DNA from: Streptomyces griseomycini
Lineage (GTDB): Bacteria > Actinomycetota > Actinomycetes > Streptomycetales > Streptomycetaceae
Assembly (NCBI RefSeq): GCF_014203535.1
Contig: NZ_JACHJI010000031.1
Span: forward strand, 1-33,527
Reading direction: 5' to 3'
DNA length: 33,527 nt
Part shown: piece by piece, positions 1 through 7,016 of the stretch
Position numbering within the stretch: the first letter of the stretch is position 1
Layout: the number at the start of each line of letters is the position of its first letter
Notes under the pieces: generated by a model
Database searches by the model: none
The model's input: the letters and a program-made list of their open reading frames with translations, nothing else
Told to the model about the DNA's origin: nothing
Translations under genes and position numbers: made by a program

Positions 1-133
1 GGGCGAGGTCATCAAGACCGTTCCCGAGTCCAGGATCGTCGAGACGCTGATCGAAGAGGCGATGAAGCTCGCCGAGCAGATGGAGAAGGACGGCGTCGCC
101 TCCGGAGAGCCGGAGGTCTCGGTCGCGGGCTGA
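1..133 (+). CDS. ispG: 4-hydroxy-3-methylbut-2-enyl diphosphate synthase, C-terminal end (partial)
   Basis: Only the last 43 codons lie in the window, read from position 2 to the TGA at 131-133. The peptide contains GEVIKTVPES and IVETLIEEAMKLAEQME, which I recognise as the C-terminal tail of IspG (GcpE), the 4Fe-4S enzyme that converts methylerythritol cyclodiphosphate to HMBPP in the MEP isoprenoid pathway. The catalytic TIM-barrel and the cluster cysteines are upstream of the window, so the call rests on the tail and on its position ahead of two GNAT genes and proS, an order I recall from Streptomyces chromosomes. It is followed by two hairpins that probably end the transcript. Confidence 0.8.
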   Translation, partial: GEVIKTVPESRIVETLIEEAMKLAEQMEKDGVASGEPEVSVAG

Positions 134-141
134 CGCGGCTG

Positions 142-182
142 TCCGACGCCGGGCGGCGTCATCCGGCCCGTCCGGCGTCGGA
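142..182 (+). terminator. Hairpin after ispG
   Basis: An 11-bp perfect stem (142-152 with 172-182) encloses a 19-nt loop, 8 nt after the ispG stop. There is no T-run, as is common for Streptomyces terminators. Confidence 0.6.
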
Positions 183-213
183 GGACGAGGCCCGCCCAGG
201 GCCGAAGCGGGGG

Positions 214-235
214 CCCGGGGGCGGCAGCCCCCGGG
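214..235 (+). terminator. Second hairpin downstream of ispG
   Basis: A 9-bp perfect G/C stem (214-222 with 227-235) has a GGCA loop. It lies between the ispG hairpin and the next gene and could back up termination. The CCCGGGGGC-type arm is a frequent form in Streptomyces intergenic regions. Confidence 0.5.
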
Positions 236-352
236 GACGGTGCGCAGACCGAGGGTGCCCTCCACAGCACCGGCACCCGACGATGCGGCGCCGCACAAGT
301 TCCGCAGGTACAGTGCGGAAATCAGCAGACCCCAGTGTGTGAGGCCCCGCAC

Positions 353-1201
353 GTGTTGACGCAGACCACATCCCGGGTCCTCGAACCGAGCGACCTGGAC
401 GCCGCACTCGCCGTGCTCGACCGCGAGCCGGTGGCGAACGCCTTCGTGACCGCTCGGGTACGGGTCGCGGGCCTGGACCCGTGGCGGCTCGGCGGCGAGA
501 TGTGGGGCTGGTACGAGGGCGGCGCGCTGACGTCCCTGTGCTACGCCGGCGCCAACCTGGTCCCCATCTGCGCCACCCCGAGGGCCGTCCGGGCCTTCGC
601 CGACCGCGCCCGCCGGGCGGGCCGCCGCTGCTCCTCCATAGTCGGGCCGGCCGGCCCCACCGCCGAACTGTGGCGGCTGCTCGAACCCCAGTGGGGCCCG
701 GCCCGCGAGGTCCGCTCCCGTCAGCCCCTCATGGTCGCCGACCGCATGCCCGACGCCGTCACCCCGGACCCCTACGTGCGCCGCGTCCGCAAGGACGAGA
801 TGGAGGCGATCATGCCGGCGTGCGTGGCGATGTTCACCGAGGAGGTCGGCGTCTCCCCGCTGGCCGGCGACGGCGGCCTGCTCTACCAGGCCCGGGTCGC
901 CGAACTCGTCGGCTCGGGCCGCTCCTTCGCCCGCTTCGACGCCGACGGCAAGGTCGTCTTCAAGGCCGAGATCGGCGCCGCGACGGACCGCGCCTGCCAG
1001 ATCCAGGGCGTCTGGGTGGCCCCCGAGCACCGGGGCACGGGCGTCGCGGCCCCCGGCATGGCGGCCGTTCTCCGCTACGCCCTGGCGGACGTCGCCCCCG
1101 TGGTGAGCCTCTACGTCAACGACTTCAACACCCCCGCCCGCAGGACGTACCGGAGGGTGGGCTTCCAGGAGGTCGGCGCCTTCATGAGCGTGCTGTTCTG
1201 A
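353..1201 (+). CDS. GNAT-family N-acetyltransferase with N-terminal DUF4081-like domain
   Basis: Predicted 282-residue cytoplasmic acetyltransferase. The N-terminal part (about residues 5-120, with PVANAFVTARV and GWY) looks like the DUF4081 domain that precedes a GNAT fold in actinobacteria. The C-terminal GNAT domain runs from about residue 135 to the end. It carries the acetyl-CoA pyrophosphate-binding loop R227-G-T-G-V-A-A after a QIQGVWVAPEH strand, then LYVNDFNTPARRTYRRVGF, the usual alpha4-beta7 region. I start at GTG 353 because GAGG at 341-344 sits 8 nt upstream; an in-frame GTG at 335 has no ribosome-binding site. The substrate cannot be told from sequence. A second GNAT gene follows, but the two are not close paralogues. 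Confidence 0.85.
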   Translation: MLTQTTSRVLEPSDLDAALAVLDREPVANAFVTARVRVAGLDPWRLGGEMWGWYEGGALTSLCYAGANLVPICATPRAVRAFADRARRAGRRCSSIVGPAGPTAELWRLLEPQWGPAREVRSRQPLMVADRMPDAVTPDPYVRRVRKDEMEAIMPACVAMFTEEVGVSPLAGDGGLLYQARVAELVGSGRSFARFDADGKVVFKAEIGAATDRACQIQGVWVAPEHRGTGVAAPGMAAVLRYALADVAPVVSLYVNDFNTPARRTYRRVGFQEVGAFMSVLF

Positions 1202-1276
1202 GCACGCGCCGACGGCCGCCGGGCGTCGCACACCGGGCGCCGCGGTCCCCGCACCGGCCCGGGACGCCGTTCTGAC

Positions 1277-1297
1277 CCGCGGGAACCCCCTGTAGTC
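1277..1297 (+). promoter_or_regulatory. Candidate promoter for a leaderless GNAT mRNA
   Basis: TAGTCT (1292-1297) fits the Streptomyces -10 pattern TAnnnT and ends 8 nt before the ATG at 1306. A weak -35-like CTGACC lies about 15 nt further up. No Shine-Dalgarno sequence precedes the ATG, which fits transcription starting at or next to the start codon. Confidence 0.4.
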
Positions 1298-1305
1298 TCC
1301 CCGGC

Positions 1306-1872
1306 ATGCTGCGCTTTCCCGGTCACGGCCGCTCCCACCCCGACGACATCGTGATCGGCCCCCTCGACCTCGCCGCCCACGTCGACGCGGCGCTCGCGGT
1401 CCAGGCGGCGGCCTTCGGGCTCGGCCCGGACGAGGTGGCCGTACGACGGCAGATCGTGCTGCGCCACATGACCTTCCCGGGCGCCAGGGCCTTCGGCGCC
1501 ACCACCAAGGGCCGCCTGGTCGGCTTCGTCTACGGCATGCCCAACGACCGCGCCCACTGGTGGTCCACCGTCGTCGAGCCCTACCTGCGCGCCCAGGGCA
1601 ACGACGACTGGCTCGACGACTCCTTCGTCATCACCGAGCTGCACGTCCACCCGCGCCACCAGAAACGCGGCATCGGCCGCGCCCTGATCACCACGATCAC
1701 CGACGGCGCCGACGAACCCCGCTCGATCCTCTCCGCCATCGACGTCGAGAGCCCCGCCCGCCGCCTGTACCGCTCCCTCGGCTACCGGGACCTCGCCCGG
1801 CAGGTCCACTTCCCCAGCGCCCCCAAGCCGTACGCCGTGATGGGCGCCCCCCTGCCACTCCTTCGCCCATAA
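1306..1872 (+). CDS. GNAT-family N-acetyltransferase
   Basis: A 188-residue single-domain acetyltransferase. The core motif is ELHVHPRHQKRGIGRALI, with the acetyl-CoA-binding R121-G-I-G124 loop, followed by the alpha4 segment ESPARRLYRSLGYRDL. The strand-loop ITELHVHP before the loop is typical of the family. The acceptor is unknown: nothing in the sequence separates small-molecule from protein acetylation. The ATG at 1306 has no visible ribosome-binding site, and a -10-like TAGTCT lies just upstream, so the mRNA may be leaderless. It lies 72 nt upstream of proS and may be partly cotranscribed with it. The fold is certain, the role is not. Confidence 0.85.
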   Translation: MLRFPGHGRSHPDDIVIGPLDLAAHVDAALAVQAAAFGLGPDEVAVRRQIVLRHMTFPGARAFGATTKGRLVGFVYGMPNDRAHWWSTVVEPYLRAQGNDDWLDDSFVITELHVHPRHQKRGIGRALITTITDGADEPRSILSAIDVESPARRLYRSLGYRDLARQVHFPSAPKPYAVMGAPLPLLRP

Positions 1873-1944
1873 CCGATTTCCGCCGCCCCGTCCCGCCCGG
1901 CTAACCTCCTGTCATCACCCAGACGCAGCAGGAGTACGAGAACC

Positions 1945-3645
1945 ATGGCGAACGCACCGGTCCAGCGCATGTCCCAGTTGATGGCGAAGACGCTGCGCGA
2001 CGACCCGGCGGACGCCGAGGTCCTCAGCCACAAGCTGCTCGTCCGCGCCGGGTACGTGCGCCGCACCGCCGCCGGTATCTGGACGTGGCTGCCCCTCGGC
2101 AAGAAGGTCCTCGCCAACGTCGAGCGCATCGTCCGCGAGGAGATGGACGCCATCGGCGCCCAGGAGGTGCTGCTGCCCGCCCTGCTGCCGCGTGAGCCCT
2201 ACGAGGCGACCGGCCGCTGGGACGAGTACGGCCCCGAGCTGTTCCGCCTCCAGGACCGCAAGGGCGGCGACTACCTCCTCGGCCCCACCCACGAGGAGAT
2301 CTTCACCCTGATGGTGAAGGACCAGGCGTCCTCGTACAAGGACCTGCCGGTGATCCTCTACCAGATCCAGTCCAAGTTCCGGGACGAGGCCCGCCCGCGG
2401 GCCGGCATCCTGCGCGGCCGCGAGTTCCTGATGAAGGACTCCTACTCCTTCGACCTGGAGGACGAGGGCCTGGCGAAGTCCTACGCCCTGCACCGCCAGG
2501 CCTACCAGAAGGTGTTCGAGCGCCTCGGCCTCGACTACCGCATCTGCGCGGCGACCGCCGGCGCCATGGGCGGCTCCAGGTCCGAGGAGTTCCTCGCCCC
2601 CGCCGAGGCCGGCGAGGACACCTTCGCGGACTGCCCCAACTGCGACTTCGCCGCGAACACCGAGGCGATCTCGTACGAGCTGAAGCCGGTCGACGCCTCC
2701 GGCGTCCCGGCCGCCGAGGACATCCCCACGCCCGACACCCCGACCATCGAGACCCTCGCCGCCCAGCTCGGCGTGGAGGCCTCGGCCACGCTGAAGAACC
2801 TGCTGGTCAAGGTGGACGGCGAGATCGTCGCCGTGGGCGTGCCCGGTGACCGCGAGGTCGACATGGACAAGGTCGAGGCGCACTTCGCCCCGGCCGCGGT
2901 GGAACTGGTCACCGAGGCGGACTTCGTCGCCCGCCCCGACCTGGTCCGCGGCTACGTCGGCCCGCAGGGCCTGGACAAGGTGACGTACATCGCCGACCCG
3001 CGCGTCGCGCCGGGCACCGCCTGGATCACGGGCGCCAACAAGGCCGACACGCACGCGAAGAACGTGGTCGCCGGGCGCGACTTCGAGGTCGACGCGTACG
3101 TGGACGTCGTGGTGGTGCGGGAGGGCGACCCCTGCCCCAAGTGCGGCACCGGCCTCAAGCTCGACCGCGCCATCGAGATCGGCCACATCTTCCAGCTGGG
3201 CCGCAAGTACACCGACGCCCTCAAGCTCGACGTCCTCGGCCAGAACGGCAAGCCCGTCCGCGTCACCATGGGCTCCTACGGCATCGGCGTCTCCCGCGCG
3301 GTGGCGGCCCTCGCCGAGCAGACCGCCGACGACAAGGGCCTGTGCTGGCCGCAGGAGGTCGCCCCGGCCGACGTCCACGTGGTCGCCGCGGGCAAGGCCC
3401 TCCAGACCGAGCTCGCCCTCGACGTCTCCGAGAAGCTGTCCGCGGCGGGTGTCCGCGTCCTGGTCGACGACCGCCCCGGCGTCTCCCCGGGCGTGAAGTT
3501 CACCGACTCGGAGCTGATCGGCGTCCCGCGGATCCTGGTCGCCGGCCGCCGCGCGGCCGAGGGCATCGTGGAGCTCAAGGACCGCCGCACGGGCGAGCGC
3601 GAGGAACTCACGGTCGACGAGGCCGTCGCCCGCCTCACGGCGTAA
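1945..3645 (+). CDS. proS: Prolyl-tRNA synthetase (bacterial type, with editing insertion)
   Basis: Class II aminoacyl-tRNA synthetase that charges tRNA-Pro. At 566 residues it has the usual length of the bacterial long form. Motif 1 is in the region PLGKKVLANVERIVREEMD. Motif 2 is F145-R-D-E followed by RPRAGILRGREFLMKDSYSF. Motif 3 is G443-SYGIGVSR. Between motifs 2 and 3, about residues 220-395, lies the INS editing domain (KNLLVKVDGE, GDREVDMDKVEAHF) that clears mischarged Ala-tRNA-Pro. Two CPxC pairs (CPNC, CPKC) flank the insertion. The C-terminal anticodon-binding domain covers about residues 465-560. The ATG at 1945 has AGGAG about 10 nt upstream, and a TAACCT -10-like box lies near 1901. 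The stop codon lies inside an 8-bp tandem repeat. Confidence 0.97.
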   Translation: MANAPVQRMSQLMAKTLRDDPADAEVLSHKLLVRAGYVRRTAAGIWTWLPLGKKVLANVERIVREEMDAIGAQEVLLPALLPREPYEATGRWDEYGPELFRLQDRKGGDYLLGPTHEEIFTLMVKDQASSYKDLPVILYQIQSKFRDEARPRAGILRGREFLMKDSYSFDLEDEGLAKSYALHRQAYQKVFERLGLDYRICAATAGAMGGSRSEEFLAPAEAGEDTFADCPNCDFAANTEAISYELKPVDASGVPAAEDIPTPDTPTIETLAAQLGVEASATLKNLLVKVDGEIVAVGVPGDREVDMDKVEAHFAPAAVELVTEADFVARPDLVRGYVGPQGLDKVTYIADPRVAPGTAWITGANKADTHAKNVVAGRDFEVDAYVDVVVVREGDPCPKCGTGLKLDRAIEIGHIFQLGRKYTDALKLDVLGQNGKPVRVTMGSYGIGVSRAVAALAEQTADDKGLCWPQEVAPADVHVVAAGKALQTELALDVSEKLSAAGVRVLVDDRPGVSPGVKFTDSELIGVPRILVAGRRAAEGIVELKDRRTGEREELTVDEAVARLTA

Positions 3646-3675
3646 CGGCGTAACGGCGTAACGGCGCAACGGCGT
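3637..3675 (+). repeat. 8-bp tandem repeat spanning the proS stop codon
   Basis: Nearly five copies of ACGGCGTA (3637-3644, 3645-3652, 3653-3660, 3661-3668 with one change, and a partial copy to 3675). Because the unit is 8 bp, its TAA recurs at 3643, 3651 and 3659 in all three frames, so changes in copy number would hardly affect the protein end. Confidence 0.9.
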
Positions 3676-3713
3676 CCCGGGCCCGTGCGGACCACCGACC
3701 GCACGGGCCCGGG
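3676..3713. terminator. Strong hairpin between convergent proS and the leftward cluster
   Basis: A 15-bp perfect stem (3676-3690 with 3699-3713) has an 8-nt loop. It lies between the proS stop and the end of the leftward decayed gene, so it can serve both strands. Confidence 0.8.
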
Positions 3714-3742
3714 GCGGGCCGTCGAGCCCCACCCGGGCGGTC

Positions 3743-4245
3743 TCACTTCCACGGGCCGGTGAACGACCGGCCGGACACCGGCTCGGCGACGAGCGCGACG
3801 GGGGTGAAGGAGTCGGACCGGCCGATCGCGGACATCAGGGTGGCGAGCGCCTTGGACGCGCAGTGCTCGGCCGCCTGCGCGCACAGGGCGTCGGAGACCC
3901 CCTCGCCGTCCGCGGACGGCCGGAGCACGGCTTCCACCAGGGCCGGCGCGGCACGCCCGGCACCGGTGAAGCACCGCGGGTCCCGCCGGGACGCCACCGA
4001 GGCGATCCGCTCCTCCGCCTGCCCGGCCGGACCGGGCCGACCGCGGAGCGCGGTGCCGAACCGTCGCCGGCGGCCTTGAACAGCGCCGCCGACACCTCCG
4101 CCGGCCCGGGGACGAGCCGTGCGGGGTCCTCGGGCATCCGCGGCACCGCCGGGACCTCCGCCGTGATCGAACGCGCTTCCCCGCCGTCCCCTTCGGTTCC
4201 CACCCCGCTGTCACCGCCCTGACGGACCGCGGCGGGGAAGCGTGA
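3743..4245 (-). pseudogene. Decayed gene for a small secreted or lipoprotein-like protein (frameshifted)
   Basis: Two adjacent minus-strand frames each look coding but do not join. The upstream frame (about 4245 to 4050) reads EARSITAEVPAVPRMPEDPARLVPGPAEVSAALFKAAGDGS. The downstream frame (about 4050 to the TGA at 3743-3745) reads TALRGRPGPAGQ, then AEERIASVASRRDPRCF and a tail ending SGRSFTGPWK. Both segments have the strong G/C third-position bias of real genes, so a single indel near 4045-4055 is the simple explanation. No signal peptide or start codon with a ribosome-binding site is evident at the 5' end, although GGDSGVGTEG looks like the post-lipobox region of a lipoprotein. I do not recognise the family. 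A sequencing error is the main alternative to true decay. Confidence 0.45.
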
Positions 4246-4313
4246 CCGGCGGAAGGGAACCGATCCCGGCCGGACGGTGGCCGACCCCCAGCCGACCTGT
4301 CCGAACCGCACGC

Positions 4314-5252
4314 CTAGAGCCAGCCCGCGAACTCCAGCAGCAGCTCCGCGTCCTGCTCGCGGCCGACCCGGCGGGCCCGTACCCCCGACTCCACCGCGCG
4401 GAACAGGGTCCAGCCGCGCAGGCGCTCCCGGTCGACCTCCAGGGACTCCGCGAGGCGCTTCACCCGGCGGCGGGTCGTCGTCGCGCCGGAGGGCTGGGCG
4501 ATGAGGTCCTCCACGCGGTCGCGGACCAGCCGGGCCAGGTCGAAGGCGTGCTCGCCGACCACCGGGTCCGGGCCCACCGCCAGCCACGGCAGCCGCTCCC
4601 CGGAGAGCACCTTGCTCTGCCGGAACGTGCCGTGCAGCAGCCGGTGCTCGGGCGGCGCGGCCAGCAGCTCCTCGCGGGCCGCCAGCGCCGCCTCCACCAG
4701 CGGAGCCACCTCCGGGTCGGTCGCCGCACGCGCCCGCATCGCCTCGGCCTGCCGCCCGGTCCGCTCGGCGACGGTCTCGAAGGCGTGGTCCTGCGGCGGT
4801 TCCACCCACAGCCTGCGCAGCGTCTCCGCCGCCTCCAGCAGCGCCCTCGCCTCCGGCAACGACCGCACCGACACGTCCGGATGCAGCCGCTCCAGCAGCA
4901 GTACGCCCTCGGTGGGCGGGGGTCCCTCCCCGTTCGAGCGGAGCCGAGGACCCGGAGGAGGTTCCAGCAGCCGCACCGCTCCCCGGCCGCCCCAGTGGGC
5001 CAGCGCGGCCCGCTCGCTCTCCGGACGGGCCCGGCGCGGGGCCAGCTTCAGCACGGCGGGCGTGCCGTCGGCCGTCCGCACCAGCACGACCAGACTGCTG
5101 CGCCCTCCGGGCACCTGCACCCGATCCACCGTCAACTCGCGCAGGGCGACGGCCTGCCGCACCAGCTCGGGCAGCCGCTCCAGCCAGTCGTCCCCGTTCG
5201 GCGCCGCCTCACCGAGCGCCCTCACCAGACGCTGCGGCGGTTCGAAAACCAT
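4314..5252 (-). CDS. Kinase-fold protein of the aminoglycoside/hydroxyurea phosphotransferase type, catalytic residues lost
   Basis: Predicted 312-residue soluble protein with the layout of APH-like kinases. It has an N-lobe with a possible ATP lysine (AVLKL, K69) and helix-C glutamate (E81), a hinge-like VLLLERLHP, and a C-lobe with LLHG near residue 205. Active members have HGDxxxxN here and a later IDP metal-binding motif. This protein has H207-G-T-F-R-Q-S-K and V226-G-P-D-P, so both aspartates appear replaced. A catalytically dead or non-phosphotransfer role is therefore likely. The ATG at 5252 is preferred over a start near 5300 because AAGGGA lies about 10 nt upstream. Residues around 98-115 (PPPGPRLRSNGEGPPP) are encoded by a repeat-like segment that interrupts the domain. 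Function unknown. Confidence 0.75.
   Translation of the reverse strand: MVFEPPQRLVRALGEAAPNGDDWLERLPELVRQAVALRELTVDRVQVPGGRSSLVVLVRTADGTPAVLKLAPRRARPESERAALAHWGGRGAVRLLEPPPGPRLRSNGEGPPPTEGVLLLERLHPDVSVRSLPEARALLEAAETLRRLWVEPPQDHAFETVAERTGRQAEAMRARAATDPEVAPLVEAALAAREELLAAPPEHRLLHGTFRQSKVLSGERLPWLAVGPDPVVGEHAFDLARLVRDRVEDLIAQPSGATTTRRRVKRLAESLEVDRERLRGWTLFRAVESGVRARRVGREQDAELLLEFAGWL
4915..4970. repeat. Repeat-like palindromic segment inside the kinase-fold gene
   Basis: Imperfect inverted repeat with GGGTCC pairing with GGACCC around an inner CTCC/GGAG pair and a TTCGAGCGGAGCC core. It encodes a Pro/Gly/Arg-rich insertion in frame. The core resembles small palindromic elements I recall as scattered through Streptomyces genomes. 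That resemblance is from memory and was not checked. Confidence 0.4.
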
Positions 5253-5296
5253 GCCGAGTCGTTCCCTTCGTGCTGTACGCGGTGCCGGCCGCCCCG

Positions 5297-5770
5297 TCAC
5301 GCCGTCGGCGCCGGAGTCCCCGTGGCCGTGTCGGCCCGCTCGGCGAGCCCAGGGAAGGCTACGCTCTCGCCGCTCCAGCGCACCGACCGCACCGCGGCCT
5401 CCCGCATCGCCTCGGCGGCCGCCCGGCGCCGCTCACCCCGGCCGGCGCGCACCAGGTCGGCGTACACCCCGGCCACCCGGTCCTCCAGTTCCGCGGCGAG
5501 CCGGACCGCCGCCGCCGCGTCCGGCACCGGGAACGGCAGCGCGTACCCCGCCGCCGCGGCGACGGGCTCGCCGCCCGCGTCCCTCACCTCGCGCACCAGC
5601 GCGTCCCTGCGCGCCCGGTGCGCGTCGTGGGCCGTACGCGCCTCCGTGCGCCGCTCCTTGCCGATCCGCCCCCCGACGACCCCGTAGCCGTACACCGCCG
5701 CGTGCTCCGCGGCCAGGGCCGCCTGGAGGGCCCGCAGCTCCCGGTCCTCCGCCTCGCGCGCCTCGTTCAC
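5297..5770 (-). CDS. DUF4439 ferritin-like domain protein
   Basis: Predicted 157-residue all-helical protein. The opening helix (REAEDRELRALQAALAAEHAAVYGYG) has the Glu/His pattern of the DUF4439 ferritin-like family. Three further helices follow (TEARTAHDAHRARRDALVREV, AAAAVRLAAELEDRVAGVYADLV, AAEAMREAAVRSVRWSG). The biochemical function is unknown; metal binding is possible but not shown. I start at GTG 5770 because GGAGG lies 7 nt upstream and the GTGA overlaps the stop of the preceding lipoprotein gene by 4 bp, which suggests translational coupling. No signal peptide is visible, so this partner is cytoplasmic while its neighbour is exported. Confidence 0.75.
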   Translation of the reverse strand: MNEAREAEDRELRALQAALAAEHAAVYGYGVVGGRIGKERRTEARTAHDAHRARRDALVREVRDAGGEPVAAAAGYALPFPVPDAAAAVRLAAELEDRVAGVYADLVRAGRGERRRAAAEAMREAAVRSVRWSGESVAFPGLAERADTATGTPAPTA

Positions 5771-6285
5771 CGTCGTGCCTCCGTCAGCAGGTACACGTGC
5801 GCCGCGCCGGCCGCCGCCACCGAGGCCAGCAGCCGGGCCAGCTCGTCCGGCGCGTCCAGCAGCGCCTCCGTCCGCCGGTCGGCGGTCTCCCGCTCGGCGG
5901 CGGCGAGTTCGGCCAGGGCCTCCTTCTCCTTCGCGGGCACGGCGAGGACCGGGGGAGAGGCGGAGGGTGCCGTTCCGGAGGGCGCCGGCACCGTACCGCC
6001 GAACGCCTTCGCGTGCCGGACGACCTCCGCACGCAACGGAGCCAGCCGCTGGGCCAGCTTCGGGTGCGCGGCGATGACCGCGTCGTACCGCTCGGCCAGT
6101 TCCCGGCTGTCCCGGGCCGCACGCGCGCGTGTCCGGTCGGCGGCCGAGGGCCGGCTGCCGCCGGTGGCTCCGGGCTTCTCGGACTCGGCGGAACAGCCCG
6201 CCACCAGCAGGGCCGCCGGGGCGACGGCGAGCAGGCTCCTTCTGCGCGGCCCCGAACGGGCGCGCGGAGACGGGGGGAACGGCAC
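5767..6285 (-). CDS. Putative lipoprotein, helical
   Basis: A 172-residue exported protein. The N-terminus has twin or multiple arginines (RARSGPRRR), a hydrophobic stretch (SLLAVAPAALL) and the lipobox LVAGC near residue 31, so it is probably lipidated and anchored outside the membrane. The mature part is rich in Ala, Glu and Arg helices (RDSRELAERYDAVIAAHPKLAQRL, KEKEALAELAAAERETADRR, LASVAAAGAAHVYLL) around a Pro/Ser/Thr linker. Its helical make-up resembles that of the overlapping DUF4439 partner, and the pair may be distant relatives. GTG 6285 is chosen because GAGGA lies 8 nt upstream; starts further up have no ribosome-binding site. It is divergent from rimP, with a shared spacer of about 200 nt. 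Function unknown. Confidence 0.7.
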   Translation of the reverse strand: MPFPPSPRARSGPRRRSLLAVAPAALLVAGCSAESEKPGATGGSRPSAADRTRARAARDSRELAERYDAVIAAHPKLAQRLAPLRAEVVRHAKAFGGTVPAPSGTAPSASPPVLAVPAKEKEALAELAAAERETADRRTEALLDAPDELARLLASVAAAGAAHVYLLTEARR

Positions 6286-6492
6286 GGCAGACGTCCTCGG
6301 GGGCTCGTACGAACGTGGCGACGGAGACAAAGGGCCGCTGGCCCGTGATCACGGTACCCGGGCACCCGCCCGGTGGCGCTCAGCGGCACCCTCCGTGACC
6401 GGGTGGACGGCAACACCCTCCGCGACCGGATACCCTTTGACCAGACACGCGCACCGTCCCACAACAGCACACGCGGCCGAGGAGTCACCCGG

Positions 6493-7014
6493 ATGAGCAC
6501 CACCCAGAGCGAGAGGCTTCGAACACTTCTGGAACCGCTCGTCAGCTCACAGGGCCTCGATCTCGAGGAGATCGCCGTGGACTCGGTCGGCCGCAGGCGT
6601 GTGCTGCGCGTCGTCGTCGACTCCGACACCGGTGCGGACCTGGACCGGATCGCCGATGTGAGCCGCGTGCTCTCGGCGAAGCTCGACGAGACGGACGCGA
6701 TGGGCAGCGGGGAGTACACCCTCGAGGTGGGCACCCCGGGTGCGGAGCGCCTCCTCACCGAGCACCGGCACTACGTGCGCGCCACGGGCCGCCTGGTGCG
6801 GTTCCAGCTGGCCGAGGGCGGCGAACTGGTCGCGAGGATCCTCGACGTCGACGACGACGGTCTCGACCTCGAGGTGCCCGGGGTGAAGGGCCGCAAGGCC
6901 ACCGCGCGCAGACTCGCCTTCGACGACATCACCAGGGCGCGCGTCCAGGTCGAGTTCAACCGCAAGGACGACGCGTCCGACAAGAAGGACGACGAGAAGG
7001 AAGAGGAGGCGTAG
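6493..7014 (+). CDS. rimP: Ribosome maturation factor RimP
   Basis: A 173-residue protein of the RimP (YhbC/DUF150) family, needed for assembly of the 30S subunit. The N-terminal domain shows LRTLLEPLVSSQGLDLEEIAVDS and VLRVVVDSDTGADLDRIADVSRVLSAKLDE, then the conserved YTLEVGTPGAERLLTEHRHYVRATGRLV, where family members usually have LEVSSPGxDRPL. The C-terminal SH3-like domain follows (about residues 95-150). The tail is highly charged (KDDASDKKDDEKEEEA), as in other actinobacteria. The ATG at 6493 has GAGGAG about 10 nt upstream; upstream in-frame codons look non-coding. It is the first gene of the nusA-infB cluster and lies 2 nt before nusA, so cotranscription is nearly certain. Confidence 0.95.
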   Translation: MSTTQSERLRTLLEPLVSSQGLDLEEIAVDSVGRRRVLRVVVDSDTGADLDRIADVSRVLSAKLDETDAMGSGEYTLEVGTPGAERLLTEHRHYVRATGRLVRFQLAEGGELVARILDVDDDGLDLEVPGVKGRKATARRLAFDDITRARVQVEFNRKDDASDKKDDEKEEEA

Positions 7015-7016
7015 CC

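Noticed and set aside
1873..1944. T-box leader before proS
   Set aside because: The spacer is too short and lacks the T-box sequence and specifier stem.
1915..3732. Long minus-strand open frame of about 600 codons opposite proS
   Set aside because: It is antisense to a clear prolyl-tRNA synthetase. Its sequence is Gly/Val/Arg/Asp-rich without family motifs, an effect of high GC.
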